A DNA stretch of 64,000 bases from positions 1 to 64,000 of the forward strand of contig JADLDB010000060.1 in assembly GCA_020846875.1 (NCBI GenBank). The letters are read 5' to 3'. Positions 27,475-37,486 of the stretch are shown piece by piece. The notes under the pieces were generated by a model. It had not been told where the DNA came from, searched no databases, and saw nothing but the letters and a program-made list of their open reading frames with translations. Within the stretch, counting starts at the first letter, position 1, and each line of letters opens with the position of its first letter. Source of the DNA: Myxococcales bacterium. GTDB lineage: Bacteria > Myxococcota > Myxococcia > Myxococcales > Myxococcaceae. A program made the translations under genes and the position numbers.

Positions 27475-30400
27475 TCGGACTCCGTCTCAAACGAGGCTGC
27501 GGTGAACTTTAGGGTGTTGGCGTTCTCGGTGACTCGGCGAAGGAGGTCTTCCTTCACGCCGCCTTCGACGTGGACCCGAATCTCAAGGGTCACCTCGGTC
27601 TTCGCTCCGGGAATCGTCGACAGGTGCTGGATGACCTCCTCGGCGACTCGGCCAGCGTCTCGACCGATGCGCATCGGGTCGAGCTTCACGCTGCCGATGA
27701 AGAGGTTGGGCGGTGGCTTGGCCGCCGGAGTTGCAGAACCTGGGGCCTTCCCCGGCGATGCTGAGCCCGGCTTCGAGACGGCCTGACTGCCGAGCGCCGG
27801 TGTTCCAGGAGCCCCAGCAGCCTTCTCAATCTCCTGCTGGCGCTTGGCGACTGCCGGCTTCACGACCAGCGTCGCCTTCTCGATGACCGGAGCCGTTCCA
27901 GCTCCGAACTTCAGGCCCACGTAGCGCTTCTTGGTGTCGTCCCAGTTCGCAGCGATGGCGAACGTCTCGTCGACGAGGATGTTGCTTGCTCCGTCGATGA
28001 CGGCTCGGTGCAGCGCCTCTCGGTTCTTGAGCCTCGGCAGGTACAGGTACCGGGTGAACCACTCGGCGAGCTGCCCCACCGACACGTGGTCCTTGTCGGT
28101 CCAGAGGTAGCGGTCGAGCTCCATGCGGAGCCGCACGCCGCCCATCTCGGGCATGAGCAGCTCCTCGCTCTTCAGTTTGGCCCCAGTCCGCTTTGCCAGG
28201 CCGTCGTTGCCGCTGACCTTGAGCTCCTCCCAGCGCACCTCGGCAGTGGCGTTGGGCTGGGTCGGCACCAGGACATGAATCCACGAGGCGCCGATTCGAA
28301 GGTCGACCGTGTGGTTCATCTCGTCGGTCTTCGTCTTGGCCTGGTTCTCCTGGAACTTGTCGAGGTTGAGGCGCTCTCGCTCGTCGTAGATGGACTTCCA
28401 CGCCAGGTACTGAGCCGAGGCGTCGGTGAGCGCTTCGAGTTCCTTCTTGTCGGGTGCCAAGAAGACGAGGCTGTTGCGCTCCAGCCGAGGACCGTTCCCC
28501 TTGCTGGCGAGGAACTCCTTGGCTGCGGACAGACCCGGACTGTCCGTTTGTCCCTTTCGGTGGACGTGCTTGGGCGACAGGATGACGAGCCGGGCTTCGG
28601 GCTCATCGGGAATGTCTGATGACGTCTCGGGGCAGGAGTGGACGGCCGAGAAGAACTCGCCCCTCTGCTTCTGCTCAAGCAGCAGCCGCCGGCCGATTTC
28701 GGCGAAGAGCGTCTCGGGCTCCTTGCTGAGCGCACTCGCCCGGTCGTCGGCCATGCGATTCAGGTTCGCCTTGGTCGACAGCCAGTAGCGGTTGCCGTCC
28801 TGGTGGATGAACTTCGCCTTGTCGCTCACCCGCCGCAGGGCATCGCCGAACACCGCCGCCGTCTCACCAGGCTGCACGCAGCCGAGGCGCACCTTCCGGT
28901 CATCGATGCCGGGGTTCTTGTTGTTCGCTCCGGGCGCCGTCCCCAGGTACAGCGTGCGAGTCACACGCCGACAGGCAGAGACTCGGCCGAGGTTTGGCGT
29001 GCTCCGGTCAATCTCCATCGGCAGCGAGTTCTCGCCGTCGACGTCCTGGGAAATGATCGGCTCCCAGACGTCGGGCAGATAGCGAGTGAGCTCCGACTTC
29101 ACTTGGCCGTCGTCCATCGGGATGAAGGCCGGGAGAATCATCAGGCTGCTGTCGCCGCTCTCCCAGAGGCGGTGAATCACCTTCGCCAGGAGGCGCAGCA
29201 CGCCACGGGTGCGCTGGAACTTGTCGAGCGTGGACCAGTCGTCATAGAGCCGGCGAAAGAGCTCAGGGTGAATCGGGTAGGCCGCTTCGAGTTCCCGCTT
29301 GTAGGCCTCTTCGCCGCAGCCATTTGGGAAGTCGTTGGGCGCCTCCCGGTACATCTTGGCGAACGAGGAGACGACTGCGTCTCGGTGAGCGAAGGCGTCC
29401 TTGTCGGTGAGCGGCTGGAAGAGCCGCCGTCGGACAATCTCAAAGCCCTCATCGCTGCTCGCAGGCCGCCAGGCCTTCGACTTGCGCTGCAGGACGTCCT
29501 TCAGCGTGTCGAGGGCCGCCTGGCCGTTGTCGCCGCCAATCTCGATCTTCGAAGCCGGAATCGAGGCGACAACCAGCGTCTTGTCGACAGCGTGAGCAGC
29601 CTCGGTGAGCGCCTGGGCAAAGGTCGTCTGCGCCTCGAAGTCACCTGAGGGCAGGTCCCGCTTGCCGACGACCTGTCGGGCGTAGGCGACCCACTCATCC
29701 ACGAGCACGAGGCAGGGGCTGAACTTCTTGAAGAGCTGACCGAGCAGTGCCGCACCGGGGCTCACGCCCTTGGTGTCGGAGTCGGCGACGAGGGCGTAGC
29801 CCTCCTTGCCGCCGAGCTGCCACGCCATCTCGCCCCACATCGTGTGGACCTTGGTGCCGTCGGGCTTCTTCTGCACCTGAGCAGGCGACAGGTCCGTACC
29901 GACGAGGACGGCCACCTTCGCCTTCGGCAGCGAAGTGACTCCCGCTTCCTTCATCAGCGGCTCGATGCCGGCGAGCTTCCCGGCTGGCGTGCCTCCGAAG
30001 AGGTGGAAGAGCGCCAACATCGAGTGCGTCTTGCCGCCGCCGAAGTTCGTCTGGAGCTCGACGATGGGGTCGCCGCCCTTGCCCGTCATCCGATGAAGAG
30101 CGCCCTCCAAAAGGTCCTTGAGTCCGGCGGTGATGAAGGTCCGCCGGAAGAACTCGGCGGCGTCTCGGTACTCGTCGCTCCCCTCGCCACGGTGAACCTG
30201 CGCCAGGTCGGCAGCGAACTCCGCCTGCATGTAGCGGCCAGAGGCGACGTCGGGGTGCGGCGTGACGACGTCTCGCCAGGGCTTCAGCCCGGCCTTGGGC
30301 ATGCCCTCCAGAGTGAGCTGGTAGCGGGTCTTGTTCCGAGCCTGCTCGGAGAAGATGACTCGCTGGAGGTCGACACGGAGCTTCGAGACCTCTTCGGCCT

Positions 30401-30773
30401 GCTCGGCGGCGCTGACGGCGTCGAGCAGCCGCTTCATCGTGTCGAGGGCCCGGTCGGTGTCATCGTTCGAGAAGGGCTCCTCGTGCGCCCAGCGGTTGCG
30501 GACCTCTCGGAGCTCGCCCACATAGGCACGTTCGACGTGCCCCAGCACGTGGCTGAAGACCTCCTGCCAACTGTCGCCGATGGCCTTGAGGAGCGCCTGG
30601 CTGTCCCAGGGGACCGTTCCGCCCTTGCCCTTCTTGAGCTTGAGCCGATCGGCAACCTGCTCGACCCAGTAGGCGCCCAGACGAGCCTTGAACTCCCGCT
30701 CGGCGAACGGCGACAGCCCGGCACGGAGTTGCTCCAGTCCCTTGTCGATTCGCTCTCTGTTGCTGAGCGCCAT
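27471..30773 (-). CDS. DUF499 ATPase with N-terminal Swt1-like HEPN domain (Hma-type system)
   Basis: An 1100-residue ATPase of the DUF499 family. Residues 1-130 form a Swt1-like HEPN domain with R-x4-H (R92 to H97 in EVRNRWAHEEPF), a pattern of RNA-cutting HEPN domains. The P-loop is NFGGGKTHSMLALF around residue 245; Walker B is CLVLVDEWVAYARQ. The C-terminus contains a Pro/Ala linker and a final DNA-binding-like domain (VTLEIRVHVEGGVKEDLLRR). DUF499 proteins travel with DUF1156 methylases and SNF2 helicases in Hma-like defence clusters. It starts in a one-base overlap (TGATG) with the methylase and ends in ATGA with the next gene. Confidence 0.85.
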   Translation of the reverse strand: MALSNRERIDKGLEQLRAGLSPFAEREFKARLGAYWVEQVADRLKLKKGKGGTVPWDSQALLKAIGDSWQEVFSHVLGHVERAYVGELREVRNRWAHEEPFSNDDTDRALDTMKRLLDAVSAAEQAEEVSKLRVDLQRVIFSEQARNKTRYQLTLEGMPKAGLKPWRDVVTPHPDVASGRYMQAEFAADLAQVHRGEGSDEYRDAAEFFRRTFITAGLKDLLEGALHRMTGKGGDPIVELQTNFGGGKTHSMLALFHLFGGTPAGKLAGIEPLMKEAGVTSLPKAKVAVLVGTDLSPAQVQKKPDGTKVHTMWGEMAWQLGGKEGYALVADSDTKGVSPGAALLGQLFKKFSPCLVLVDEWVAYARQVVGKRDLPSGDFEAQTTFAQALTEAAHAVDKTLVVASIPASKIEIGGDNGQAALDTLKDVLQRKSKAWRPASSDEGFEIVRRRLFQPLTDKDAFAHRDAVVSSFAKMYREAPNDFPNGCGEEAYKRELEAAYPIHPELFRRLYDDWSTLDKFQRTRGVLRLLAKVIHRLWESGDSSLMILPAFIPMDDGQVKSELTRYLPDVWEPIISQDVDGENSLPMEIDRSTPNLGRVSACRRVTRTLYLGTAPGANNKNPGIDDRKVRLGCVQPGETAAVFGDALRRVSDKAKFIHQDGNRYWLSTKANLNRMADDRASALSKEPETLFAEIGRRLLLEQKQRGEFFSAVHSCPETSSDIPDEPEARLVILSPKHVHRKGQTDSPGLSAAKEFLASKGNGPRLERNSLVFLAPDKKELEALTDASAQYLAWKSIYDERERLNLDKFQENQAKTKTDEMNHTVDLRIGASWIHVLVPTQPNATAEVRWEELKVSGNDGLAKRTGAKLKSEELLMPEMGGVRLRMELDRYLWTDKDHVSVGQLAEWFTRYLYLPRLKNREALHRAVIDGASNILVDETFAIAANWDDTKKRYVGLKFGAGTAPVIEKATLVVKPAVAKRQQEIEKAAGAPGTPALGSQAVSKPGSASPGKAPGSATPAAKPPPNLFIGSVKLDPMRIGRDAGRVAEEVIQHLSTIPGAKTEVTLEIRVHVEGGVKEDLLRRVTENANTLKFTAASFETESE

Positions 30774-33700
30774 CAGACGACCCCTCTCTTCGACTTGGCT
30801 CGACGAGGCTTGGGCGGCGCAGCATCTGCCAGCGTGAGGTCGAGCTGACCCGTTTGTCTGATCTCAACCACCGAACTCGACGCTGCCAAGCGCTCAAGCT
30901 CTGGCCAGGCGGTCACAAGCCCGTTGAAAGCCCTCGCATCCTCGACCCATCCCCTCCGTTCGCAAACGCTGAAGAGTCGGTACGCCAGCTCCCGGGAACG
31001 CTGGGCCATTTGGCCAAGTCGGGCTACCAGGACCGAGGCGTCGGTCTCTCCACCGACCTCAAGCCGGCGAAGAAGATGGAGGGCCGATTCCCACAGAGTC
31101 AGGTCATCGTCGGTCTGGGGATCCCAGGTCGAGGAAAGCTCGCTCGGCTTGAGGAGCCGAAACTTCCCAGCGGACGAGTGTCCGACCCCCGCCGAAACGA
31201 CCCGAGCCACAGAGACATTCTTGGCGGTAGCCAGAGTCTCAGCAACTCCGTACTTCTCTGTATTCCATCCATACGACTCAAACCACGTGAGGGCGAATCG
31301 GGTAACGGCGTCGGCCTCACCCTCTTCTTTGCTCAGGTACTCATCGAGCACTTCGTTGATCAGCTGAAGCGCCGACCGGACCGTCATGCTCGAACCATCG
31401 GCCTCAAGGACCTTGCTGTGCTGCGAGAAGATCGCCATGCCCGGACCAATGGCCGCCTGAGCAACGTCGACGGGCGCAATGTGTCGTTGCTGAAGGGCCC
31501 GGAGAGCGCTCGGCAGCTCCGCCCGCAGCAGCCTCCGGAATTCTGCCCTAGTGGTGATGCCTGCATCCTCTGGCCGGCGCCTGCACGCCAGAACGATGCT
31601 GGACGCAAGAGCGTTAGCATCCGCAGCATTCTGCCGGTTGTCACCCTCGGTCCTCAGCGGCCAGGTGCCAGTGATCTTGAAGCCACCACGCACCACGCCT
31701 TCGAGAAACTTCTCCCACCCAGTCGATGCAGCTCCGCCGTCCTCCTCGGTCTCGGCCTGCTTGAATGCGTAGTAGATCGTTGCTGGGTAGTCGGACGGGC
31801 AGCTATTCGCCAGATTGGAGATCGCCTGCGTCACTCCGTCCTCGAAGAACTGCTCCGCCGCTTGCCTGTCCCCGTGTCGGGCTGCGTTTGCGATGAGCTC
31901 GCTGGCCTTGGGAACAAGCACGGTTCCCAGTTCGGCAGGAAAGACGTCCTTCAGCGTCCGGCGTAGCCACACATAGAAGAAATCAGACAGTTCGGCGTAG
32001 CTGATGTTGTCGTAATACGGCGGGTCCGTGGAGGAAATGACCGGCTGGGCAAAGCGCAGCGAGCGAGCGTCGGCTTGGCTGATGCTTGCGCCAACTGTGG
32101 GGACCACCGGGATTGCGGGGCCTTCAAGGCAATTGGCGACGACGTGTACCGCCTCCTCCCAACCGGAACTTGAGTCCCCGAAGGGATTGCCTTCTGCGAA
32201 ATCCCAAGTCATGGCGAAAGCCTGACGGGGGAGCGACGAGCGCATCGCATTGTCCTTCGGACGCCAAGTCGCCAAGGTTGAGCCGTAGTCGACCGTTCGT
32301 GACAGCGCCGCTGCCAGGTACACAGAGACTGCCTCTGCATACGCCTGCGCTCCGACCCCACCGCTGGGCAGGCGGGCATGATCGTCGGGCATGCCAGCTC
32401 GCACAGCGTCCGTGCGGATCTTCTCACGGACTGCTGTGATCGAATCCGAAAGCGTTGTGAGCGCCAGGATCTGCCGGCCGAGAAAGAGGTCGCCCCAGCG
32501 TTGCAGTCCGTATGCCGAGCACACGCCTCCCGTGATCATCGCCCTTGATGGCACCGAGCCGCTCAAGAAGCTCTCCCGGGCATCTCCCACCAACTCCCGG
32601 GCATCGGCCTCGGCCTGCATCGACTCGGCGACCGAATCAGCGGGCAAGTAGACCCTGCCAGGCCCGACAACTGAGCTCGCCACGACCGCAATCAGGCGCT
32701 TGCCGAGACGCCCATTCTTGCCTTCCTGTCGAATGTACTCTCGCTCGATGGGCGCCTTGCTCATGAGGCAGTAGAAGTCCTGTGCCTTGCCCGCCCTTGT
32801 TCCGGTGTTGACCAGCGAAGGATCTGGCGGAGCTCCAAAGTGCAGTGACAACTCCCACGTGCGGCTGCCCTCATTCACCTCTGGTCTGAGCCAGACCTCC
32901 TTGCCGCTCTTGGTGCTCAGCCAAAACGTCGACAGCAGGGGGACGTGGACTCCACCCATCGCCGGATTGGGACTCGCTACCGTGCGAGCCCAGAGCCATG
33001 CGGCGACTCTGAGCGCCTTGCCCTCTTGGCGTTTGAGGCTCGGGTGCAAAGACGCCAACTCTGGCGTCACCACGATGTCGGGAAAGTACTTCCCGATCTG
33101 GCGCCGAGTTTCTTCGAGCACCCAAGAGCCGTAGTTCCGAACATCGCAGGCGAGTCCTTGGCTTCCAGTCCAGGGCCGCAGGGCCCGCTCCTCAGGATTG
33201 AGGCTGACAGGAGCAGTCCGAGCAAACCGAGCCGGCAAACCGACTAGCGCTTGATTGATAACGAATGCGATCGGATTCAGGTCGCTCGCCAGAACTCGAA
33301 GGCCGAGTCGCTGCGCTTCAAGGGGTATGGTGCCACCACCAGCAAACGGGTCGGTGAGCGGTGGCAGTTGAGTGGCGAGGTACTCGTTCACAGCATCCGG
33401 CGTAGACGTCGTGAGAACCGCTTGCGCCTGCTGTGTGTTCGCTCTCCGAGCGTGGCTAAGGGCCACCTCGGCCCGTACTCTGGTGATGACTTCAGGGTCG
33501 TTTCCGTGCTCCCACGAGATGTAGCGGGCTAGCAGGTCAAAGAGCCTCTGACGTTCTGCTTCCTGTGACTCTGGAGTACTGAACCTCGAATCACCCACAG
33601 GGTCGTCAACCAATTGGGCGAAGAGAACAGCCCGTGCAGCGGCAACTGGTCGCTGCGCCCACCAACCGTGAATTTGTGTGGGATATCCCTTGGGTGCCTT

Positions 33701-33778
33701 CCGCTTGCGCTTTGCTCCCTCGGCATTGATCGCATCAAGCGGTAGTGCGACTTCGATGAGCTTGGCGTGCTCATTCAT
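30773..33778 (-). CDS. DUF1156 adenine-specific DNA methylase (Hma-type system)
   Basis: A 1001-residue methyltransferase. The family signature is at the N-terminus (IEVALPLDAINAEGAKRKRK, then QIHGWWAQRPVAAARAVLFA). SAM motif I is DPFAGGGTIPLEAQRLGL at residues 143-160. Catalytic motif IV is STDPPYYDNISYAEL near residue 585. It probably methylates adenine in DNA to mark self. It overlaps the helicase stop (ATGA) and the DUF499 start (TGATG). Base composition is a little less GC-extreme than the helicase, hinting at a patchwork origin. It lacks a specificity subunit in this window, so targeting must come from partners. Confidence 0.87.
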   Translation of the reverse strand: MNEHAKLIEVALPLDAINAEGAKRKRKAPKGYPTQIHGWWAQRPVAAARAVLFAQLVDDPVGDSRFSTPESQEAERQRLFDLLARYISWEHGNDPEVITRVRAEVALSHARRANTQQAQAVLTTSTPDAVNEYLATQLPPLTDPFAGGGTIPLEAQRLGLRVLASDLNPIAFVINQALVGLPARFARTAPVSLNPEERALRPWTGSQGLACDVRNYGSWVLEETRRQIGKYFPDIVVTPELASLHPSLKRQEGKALRVAAWLWARTVASPNPAMGGVHVPLLSTFWLSTKSGKEVWLRPEVNEGSRTWELSLHFGAPPDPSLVNTGTRAGKAQDFYCLMSKAPIEREYIRQEGKNGRLGKRLIAVVASSVVGPGRVYLPADSVAESMQAEADARELVGDARESFLSGSVPSRAMITGGVCSAYGLQRWGDLFLGRQILALTTLSDSITAVREKIRTDAVRAGMPDDHARLPSGGVGAQAYAEAVSVYLAAALSRTVDYGSTLATWRPKDNAMRSSLPRQAFAMTWDFAEGNPFGDSSSGWEEAVHVVANCLEGPAIPVVPTVGASISQADARSLRFAQPVISSTDPPYYDNISYAELSDFFYVWLRRTLKDVFPAELGTVLVPKASELIANAARHGDRQAAEQFFEDGVTQAISNLANSCPSDYPATIYYAFKQAETEEDGGAASTGWEKFLEGVVRGGFKITGTWPLRTEGDNRQNAADANALASSIVLACRRRPEDAGITTRAEFRRLLRAELPSALRALQQRHIAPVDVAQAAIGPGMAIFSQHSKVLEADGSSMTVRSALQLINEVLDEYLSKEEGEADAVTRFALTWFESYGWNTEKYGVAETLATAKNVSVARVVSAGVGHSSAGKFRLLKPSELSSTWDPQTDDDLTLWESALHLLRRLEVGGETDASVLVARLGQMAQRSRELAYRLFSVCERRGWVEDARAFNGLVTAWPELERLAASSSVVEIRQTGQLDLTLADAAPPKPRRAKSKRGVV

Positions 33779-36700
33779 CGAGGAACGCCTCCGCTCTTCA
33801 CCACGGCATCGAGTTGAAACGTCGAGTGAGTCTGGGCGAAGCCGGGCTGACCCCAGTCGAAGTCGGTCACGTAGGTGGGCTCCTGAGCTGCGCCGTCTTT
33901 GATGAGCACGACGGCCAGCCTGAATCGGTCGGGCACGTTCAGCGCCCGAAGAATCTCGTTCTTCGTGAGGCTCACTGTGTCGGCGCCGTCCGTGCGGCCC
34001 TTCACCTCGATGAAGTAGAGGTCGCCGGTCTTCGGGTCCTTGGACTCGACGTCGTAGCCGAGCTTCTGAGCGCCCACGTCCCTGGGCTGCCGGCCGAGCT
34101 TCGTCTCGGCGGCGAGCACTGCTTCGACAGCCAGCCGCTCGACGACTGTGCGTTGCTCCGGGTCTGCAGTCAGCGACCAGTCGCTCTGCGCCTCGGGGAC
34201 CAACTGCTTCAGCAGTCCAAAGGGAACCACGAGAGCGCCTCCGACCACCTTGGGCGGCTGCGGCGAGATGCTGCGCTCGTCCTGGAGCGAACGTTGACGT
34301 GACTGAAGTCGGTCTGAGAGTCGGTTCGCCCGGTCCTCGGCCTGATGAGACGAGAGCCGGGTCTGCTTGCCGGCGGCTTCCTGCGCTCGCAGGTCCTGCG
34401 CACGCCGGTCCCAGTGGTTGATTTCCTTCAGCAGTCGGACCTTCACCTGCTCCTCGACCTTGTCGATGAGCGGCAGCCGGTGCCGGCGGACTTCGTCGAC
34501 GTGCTTGGGGACGAGTTCACGCAGGGCGAAGCCCATCACCTTGTGCTCCCAGTCCTCCTTGAGCCAGCTCGCCTCCAAGACCGACTTGAGCGCTGGGAGT
34601 TCCGTCTCGGTGGCCCCTCGGTAGTCCAGGTAGGGCGCCATGCCGGCGTCCCCGTAGGCGCCATCGGCGGCTACTTCGACGAACTGGAGGCGTTGCGAGA
34701 CGACCTGGAACTGGCCGTTCTTCAGCTTGCGCCCGTCCTGGACTGCATGCTCCAGGTAGAAGAGCAGCCGAGGCGTCGTGCCGAGGTCGTGCTCGTCGAT
34801 GAGCACTGCCCCCTTCTTCAACAGGCCCCGGTGCTGCTCCAGAACGAGGTCGATGGTCGTGTCGAGGAGCGGGTTCCCTGGGCACACGAGCATCGCCCTC
34901 GGCTGGTCGTCGATGTACTGCTTGTCGAAGCAGACCCGCTCGTACTGGCGCAGCACTGGGGCGCCGGTGCCGATGAGCCGGTCTCGATCACGCAGCGCCT
35001 GCGGCACATGGCTCACCTGCCAGCGGCCCGGCTCTCGTCGATGCGCCTTGCCGCCCAGCCGTTCGAACGCCGCTGAGAAGAAGCTCTGGATGAAGTGCGG
35101 CTGGAGGCGCTTCGCCCTGGAGCGCTCCATCTCGGCTCGAATCGCATCAATGTGCGAGAGGTCCATCGTGTCTTGGACCAGCGCTCGGCGCTGAATCAAC
35201 TCTTCGAGGTGCTTCCGGTCTACGGCGTTCGCCACCTGACGCCGGATGCTCGCCTTCCGCTCGGGATCGTCTCCGTAGAGAATCGCCTCCACGAGCAGCT
35301 CCCGGAGCGGGCGCTCCTCGAACAGCAACCCGAGAACGTCGAACACCTTCCCGCCGAGTGCCTTTCGCTCGTCTTCGAGCTTGTCGAGGAGCTGCACGTA
35401 GACGTCGGCCTCTCGGGTGTCCTTCGCCACGAGGTTCCAGAGGTGGCAGACCTCCTTCTGGCCAATGCGGTGGATGCGGCCGAAGCGCTGCTCCAGGCGG
35501 TTCGGGTTCCACGGCAAGTCGTAGTTCACCATCAGGTGCGACCGCTGAAGGTTCACACCCTCGCCGGCTGCGTCGTTCGCCAGGAGAACGAGCACGTTGG
35601 GCTCGTTCATGAACGAGTGGACCACCGTGCGCCGCTCTTCACGGGCAACCCCACCGTGAATCTCGACGACAGCGTCGGGCTTTCCGAGCCGAGAGCGGAT
35701 TCGGTCGGCGAGGTACGTCAGCGTGTCTCGGAACTCGGTGAAGATGACGAGCTTCCGCCGGTTGCCGTGCTCGTCGACCATCAGCGGGTCATCGAGGATG
35801 GACTTGAGCTGAGCCCACTTGGCGTCCTGGCCGGAGTGCCGCACGGCCTTCGCCAGCGTCTCCAGTTCCTTCAGCCGGGCGATTTCGGTTTCGAGTTCGG
35901 CGATGGTCTGAGCCGCCGTGGCGTTGTCGACGAGTTGCTGCTCGACTTCCTCACGCTCCTCCTGCGGCGCTTCCTCGTCGAGTTCGTCCCATTCTTCCTC
36001 GGAGACGTTCGGCCCCGTCGACTTCAGGTCCTGGGCAGCCTTCCCGCCACGAAGCTGAATCTTCTCGTCACGGATGCGGCTTTCGAGCCGCTCACGGCGG
36101 CGTTCAATCGAGCGGAGAATCGACTCCGGCGAGGAGGCGAGGCGACGCTGCAGCGTCATCAAGGCGAAGCCGACGTTGATGCGGCGCTGCTGCTCCTTGT
36201 CAGCGAAGCGCTCGGCTCGGTTCATCTCCGAGCGCACGTAGTCGGTGACCTCGGCGTACAGCGACTCCTCTTCCTTCGAGAGCTGGTACGTGACGGTGTG
36301 GGAACGCCGCTCGGGGAAGAGCTTGCGGCCGTCGAAGGTGTAGAGGTCCTCCTTGATGAGCCGGCGCATCAGGTCGGACGGGTCAGCGGAGTGGACCCCT
36401 TCCCTGAAGCGGCCTTCGAAGCGGTCACCATCGAGCAGCGCCATGAAGAGCTGAAAGTCGTCTTCCTTCCCGCTGTGCGGCGTCGCCGTCATCAGAAGCA
36501 GGTTCCGGCAGCGCTCGCCGAGCGTCTGGCCCAGGCGATAGCGCTTGGTGAACTTCACTTCGCCGCCCAGGTAGTGGGCGCTCATGCGGTGGGCCTCGTC
36601 GCAGACGATGAGGTCCCACTCGGGGGCGTTCTTGAGCCGTTCCTGCACGTCCTCGTTACGTGAGAGCTGGTCCAGCCGGGCGATGAGCAGGTTCTTCTGC

Positions 36701-37344
36701 TCGAACGGGTTCGCCGTCCGGGTCGCCTCAATCATGTCCCGAGTCAGCAGCTCGAAGTCGAGGTCGAACTTCTCGTGGAGCTCGTCCTGCCACTGCTCGG
36801 TGAGGCTGCCCGGCGAGATGATGAGGCAGCGCTGAAGGTCGCCACGGATGATGAGCTCCTTGATGAGGAGCCCGGCCATGATGGTCTTGCCGGCGCCGGG
36901 GTCGTCGGCGAGCAGGAACCGCATCGGCTGCCGGGGCAGCATCTCCTCGTAGACGGCGCTGATTTGGTGCGGCAGCGGGTCGATGGAGGAGGTCGTGATG
37001 GCGACATAGGGGTCGAACAGCCAGGCGAGACGAATGCGGTAGGCCTCGGAGACGAGCCGGAGCAGGTTGCCGTCGGCGTCGAACGACCACGGGCGGGTCT
37101 TCTCTTCGAGCTGGAGGCGGGCTTCGTCGTCCCGGTAGAGAATCGCCTGGTGTGCGGCGCCGGCCTCGTCGAGGTAGAGGACCTGAATGCACTGGTCGCC
37201 GTGCCAGTCGACGCTCTTGATGGTGGCGATGCCGTGGGGGGCGAGCCCCTTCAGCCGAGCGCCAGCTTGGACGTCTTCAAGGCGAGCCACGGTCGGCCTC
37301 CGGGTTCCGAGCCGCCGAATGGGCGACGGCTGAGGGCTCGTCAC
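33775..37344 (-). CDS. SNF2/DEAD-type helicase with C-terminal DUF3883 domain (Hma-type system)
   Basis: An 1189-residue superfamily 2 helicase. Walker A is DDPGAGKT at 147-154, DEAH at 249-252, motif III LLMTATPHSG, motif V AGEGVNLQRSH and motif VI FGRIHRIGQ. A long coiled coil (EEDELDEEAPQEEREEVEQQ type) interrupts the core. The C-terminal DUF3883 domain contains GYDVESKDPKTGDLYFIEVK, a PD-(D/E)XK-like E-V-K, which suggests a nuclease or DNA-binding module. It is the first gene of the operon and would drive DNA translocation or unwinding in an Hma- or DISARM-like mechanism. The start is taken at the first Met; the next in-frame start is further inside. Confidence 0.87.
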   Translation of the reverse strand: MTSPQPSPIRRLGTRRPTVARLEDVQAGARLKGLAPHGIATIKSVDWHGDQCIQVLYLDEAGAAHQAILYRDDEARLQLEEKTRPWSFDADGNLLRLVSEAYRIRLAWLFDPYVAITTSSIDPLPHQISAVYEEMLPRQPMRFLLADDPGAGKTIMAGLLIKELIIRGDLQRCLIISPGSLTEQWQDELHEKFDLDFELLTRDMIEATRTANPFEQKNLLIARLDQLSRNEDVQERLKNAPEWDLIVCDEAHRMSAHYLGGEVKFTKRYRLGQTLGERCRNLLLMTATPHSGKEDDFQLFMALLDGDRFEGRFREGVHSADPSDLMRRLIKEDLYTFDGRKLFPERRSHTVTYQLSKEEESLYAEVTDYVRSEMNRAERFADKEQQRRINVGFALMTLQRRLASSPESILRSIERRRERLESRIRDEKIQLRGGKAAQDLKSTGPNVSEEEWDELDEEAPQEEREEVEQQLVDNATAAQTIAELETEIARLKELETLAKAVRHSGQDAKWAQLKSILDDPLMVDEHGNRRKLVIFTEFRDTLTYLADRIRSRLGKPDAVVEIHGGVAREERRTVVHSFMNEPNVLVLLANDAAGEGVNLQRSHLMVNYDLPWNPNRLEQRFGRIHRIGQKEVCHLWNLVAKDTREADVYVQLLDKLEDERKALGGKVFDVLGLLFEERPLRELLVEAILYGDDPERKASIRRQVANAVDRKHLEELIQRRALVQDTMDLSHIDAIRAEMERSRAKRLQPHFIQSFFSAAFERLGGKAHRREPGRWQVSHVPQALRDRDRLIGTGAPVLRQYERVCFDKQYIDDQPRAMLVCPGNPLLDTTIDLVLEQHRGLLKKGAVLIDEHDLGTTPRLLFYLEHAVQDGRKLKNGQFQVVSQRLQFVEVAADGAYGDAGMAPYLDYRGATETELPALKSVLEASWLKEDWEHKVMGFALRELVPKHVDEVRRHRLPLIDKVEEQVKVRLLKEINHWDRRAQDLRAQEAAGKQTRLSSHQAEDRANRLSDRLQSRQRSLQDERSISPQPPKVVGGALVVPFGLLKQLVPEAQSDWSLTADPEQRTVVERLAVEAVLAAETKLGRQPRDVGAQKLGYDVESKDPKTGDLYFIEVKGRTDGADTVSLTKNEILRALNVPDRFRLAVVLIKDGAAQEPTYVTDFDWGQPGFAQTHSTFQLDAVVKSGGVPR

Positions 37345-37486
37345 TGAGCCCAGCTCGCACTTCGCTGACCGAGATCGACTGCATCCTCACCCCTCAGGCA
37401 CGTTCTATCTCGTATGGTCGACGTGCTCGACGAAGATCTACGATCGACAGGGGTTTGCGGGGCCCAACGGCCCCAGGAGGGGCACC
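37345..37486. promoter_or_regulatory. Divergent promoter region of the helicase operon and the 37487 gene
   Basis: This 142-base gap serves both directions. It holds GTCGACGTGCTCG at 37417-37429, which also occurs at 20945-20957 upstream of the zinc-ribbon operon, and a short palindrome GATCGTAGATC on the minus strand (37435-37445). No -35/-10 pair is clear in this high-GC DNA. Confidence 0.4.

Noticed and set aside
35095-36663. 522-codon plus-strand frame
   Set aside because: Antisense to the Hma-type helicase, whose motifs are complete; composition is Leu/Val/Arg/Glu-rich without domain features.
25489-37344. Classical DISARM system
   Set aside because: The helicase and methylase resemble DISARM parts, but drmA, drmB and drmC are not present; DUF1156 and DUF499 fit the Hma layout better.
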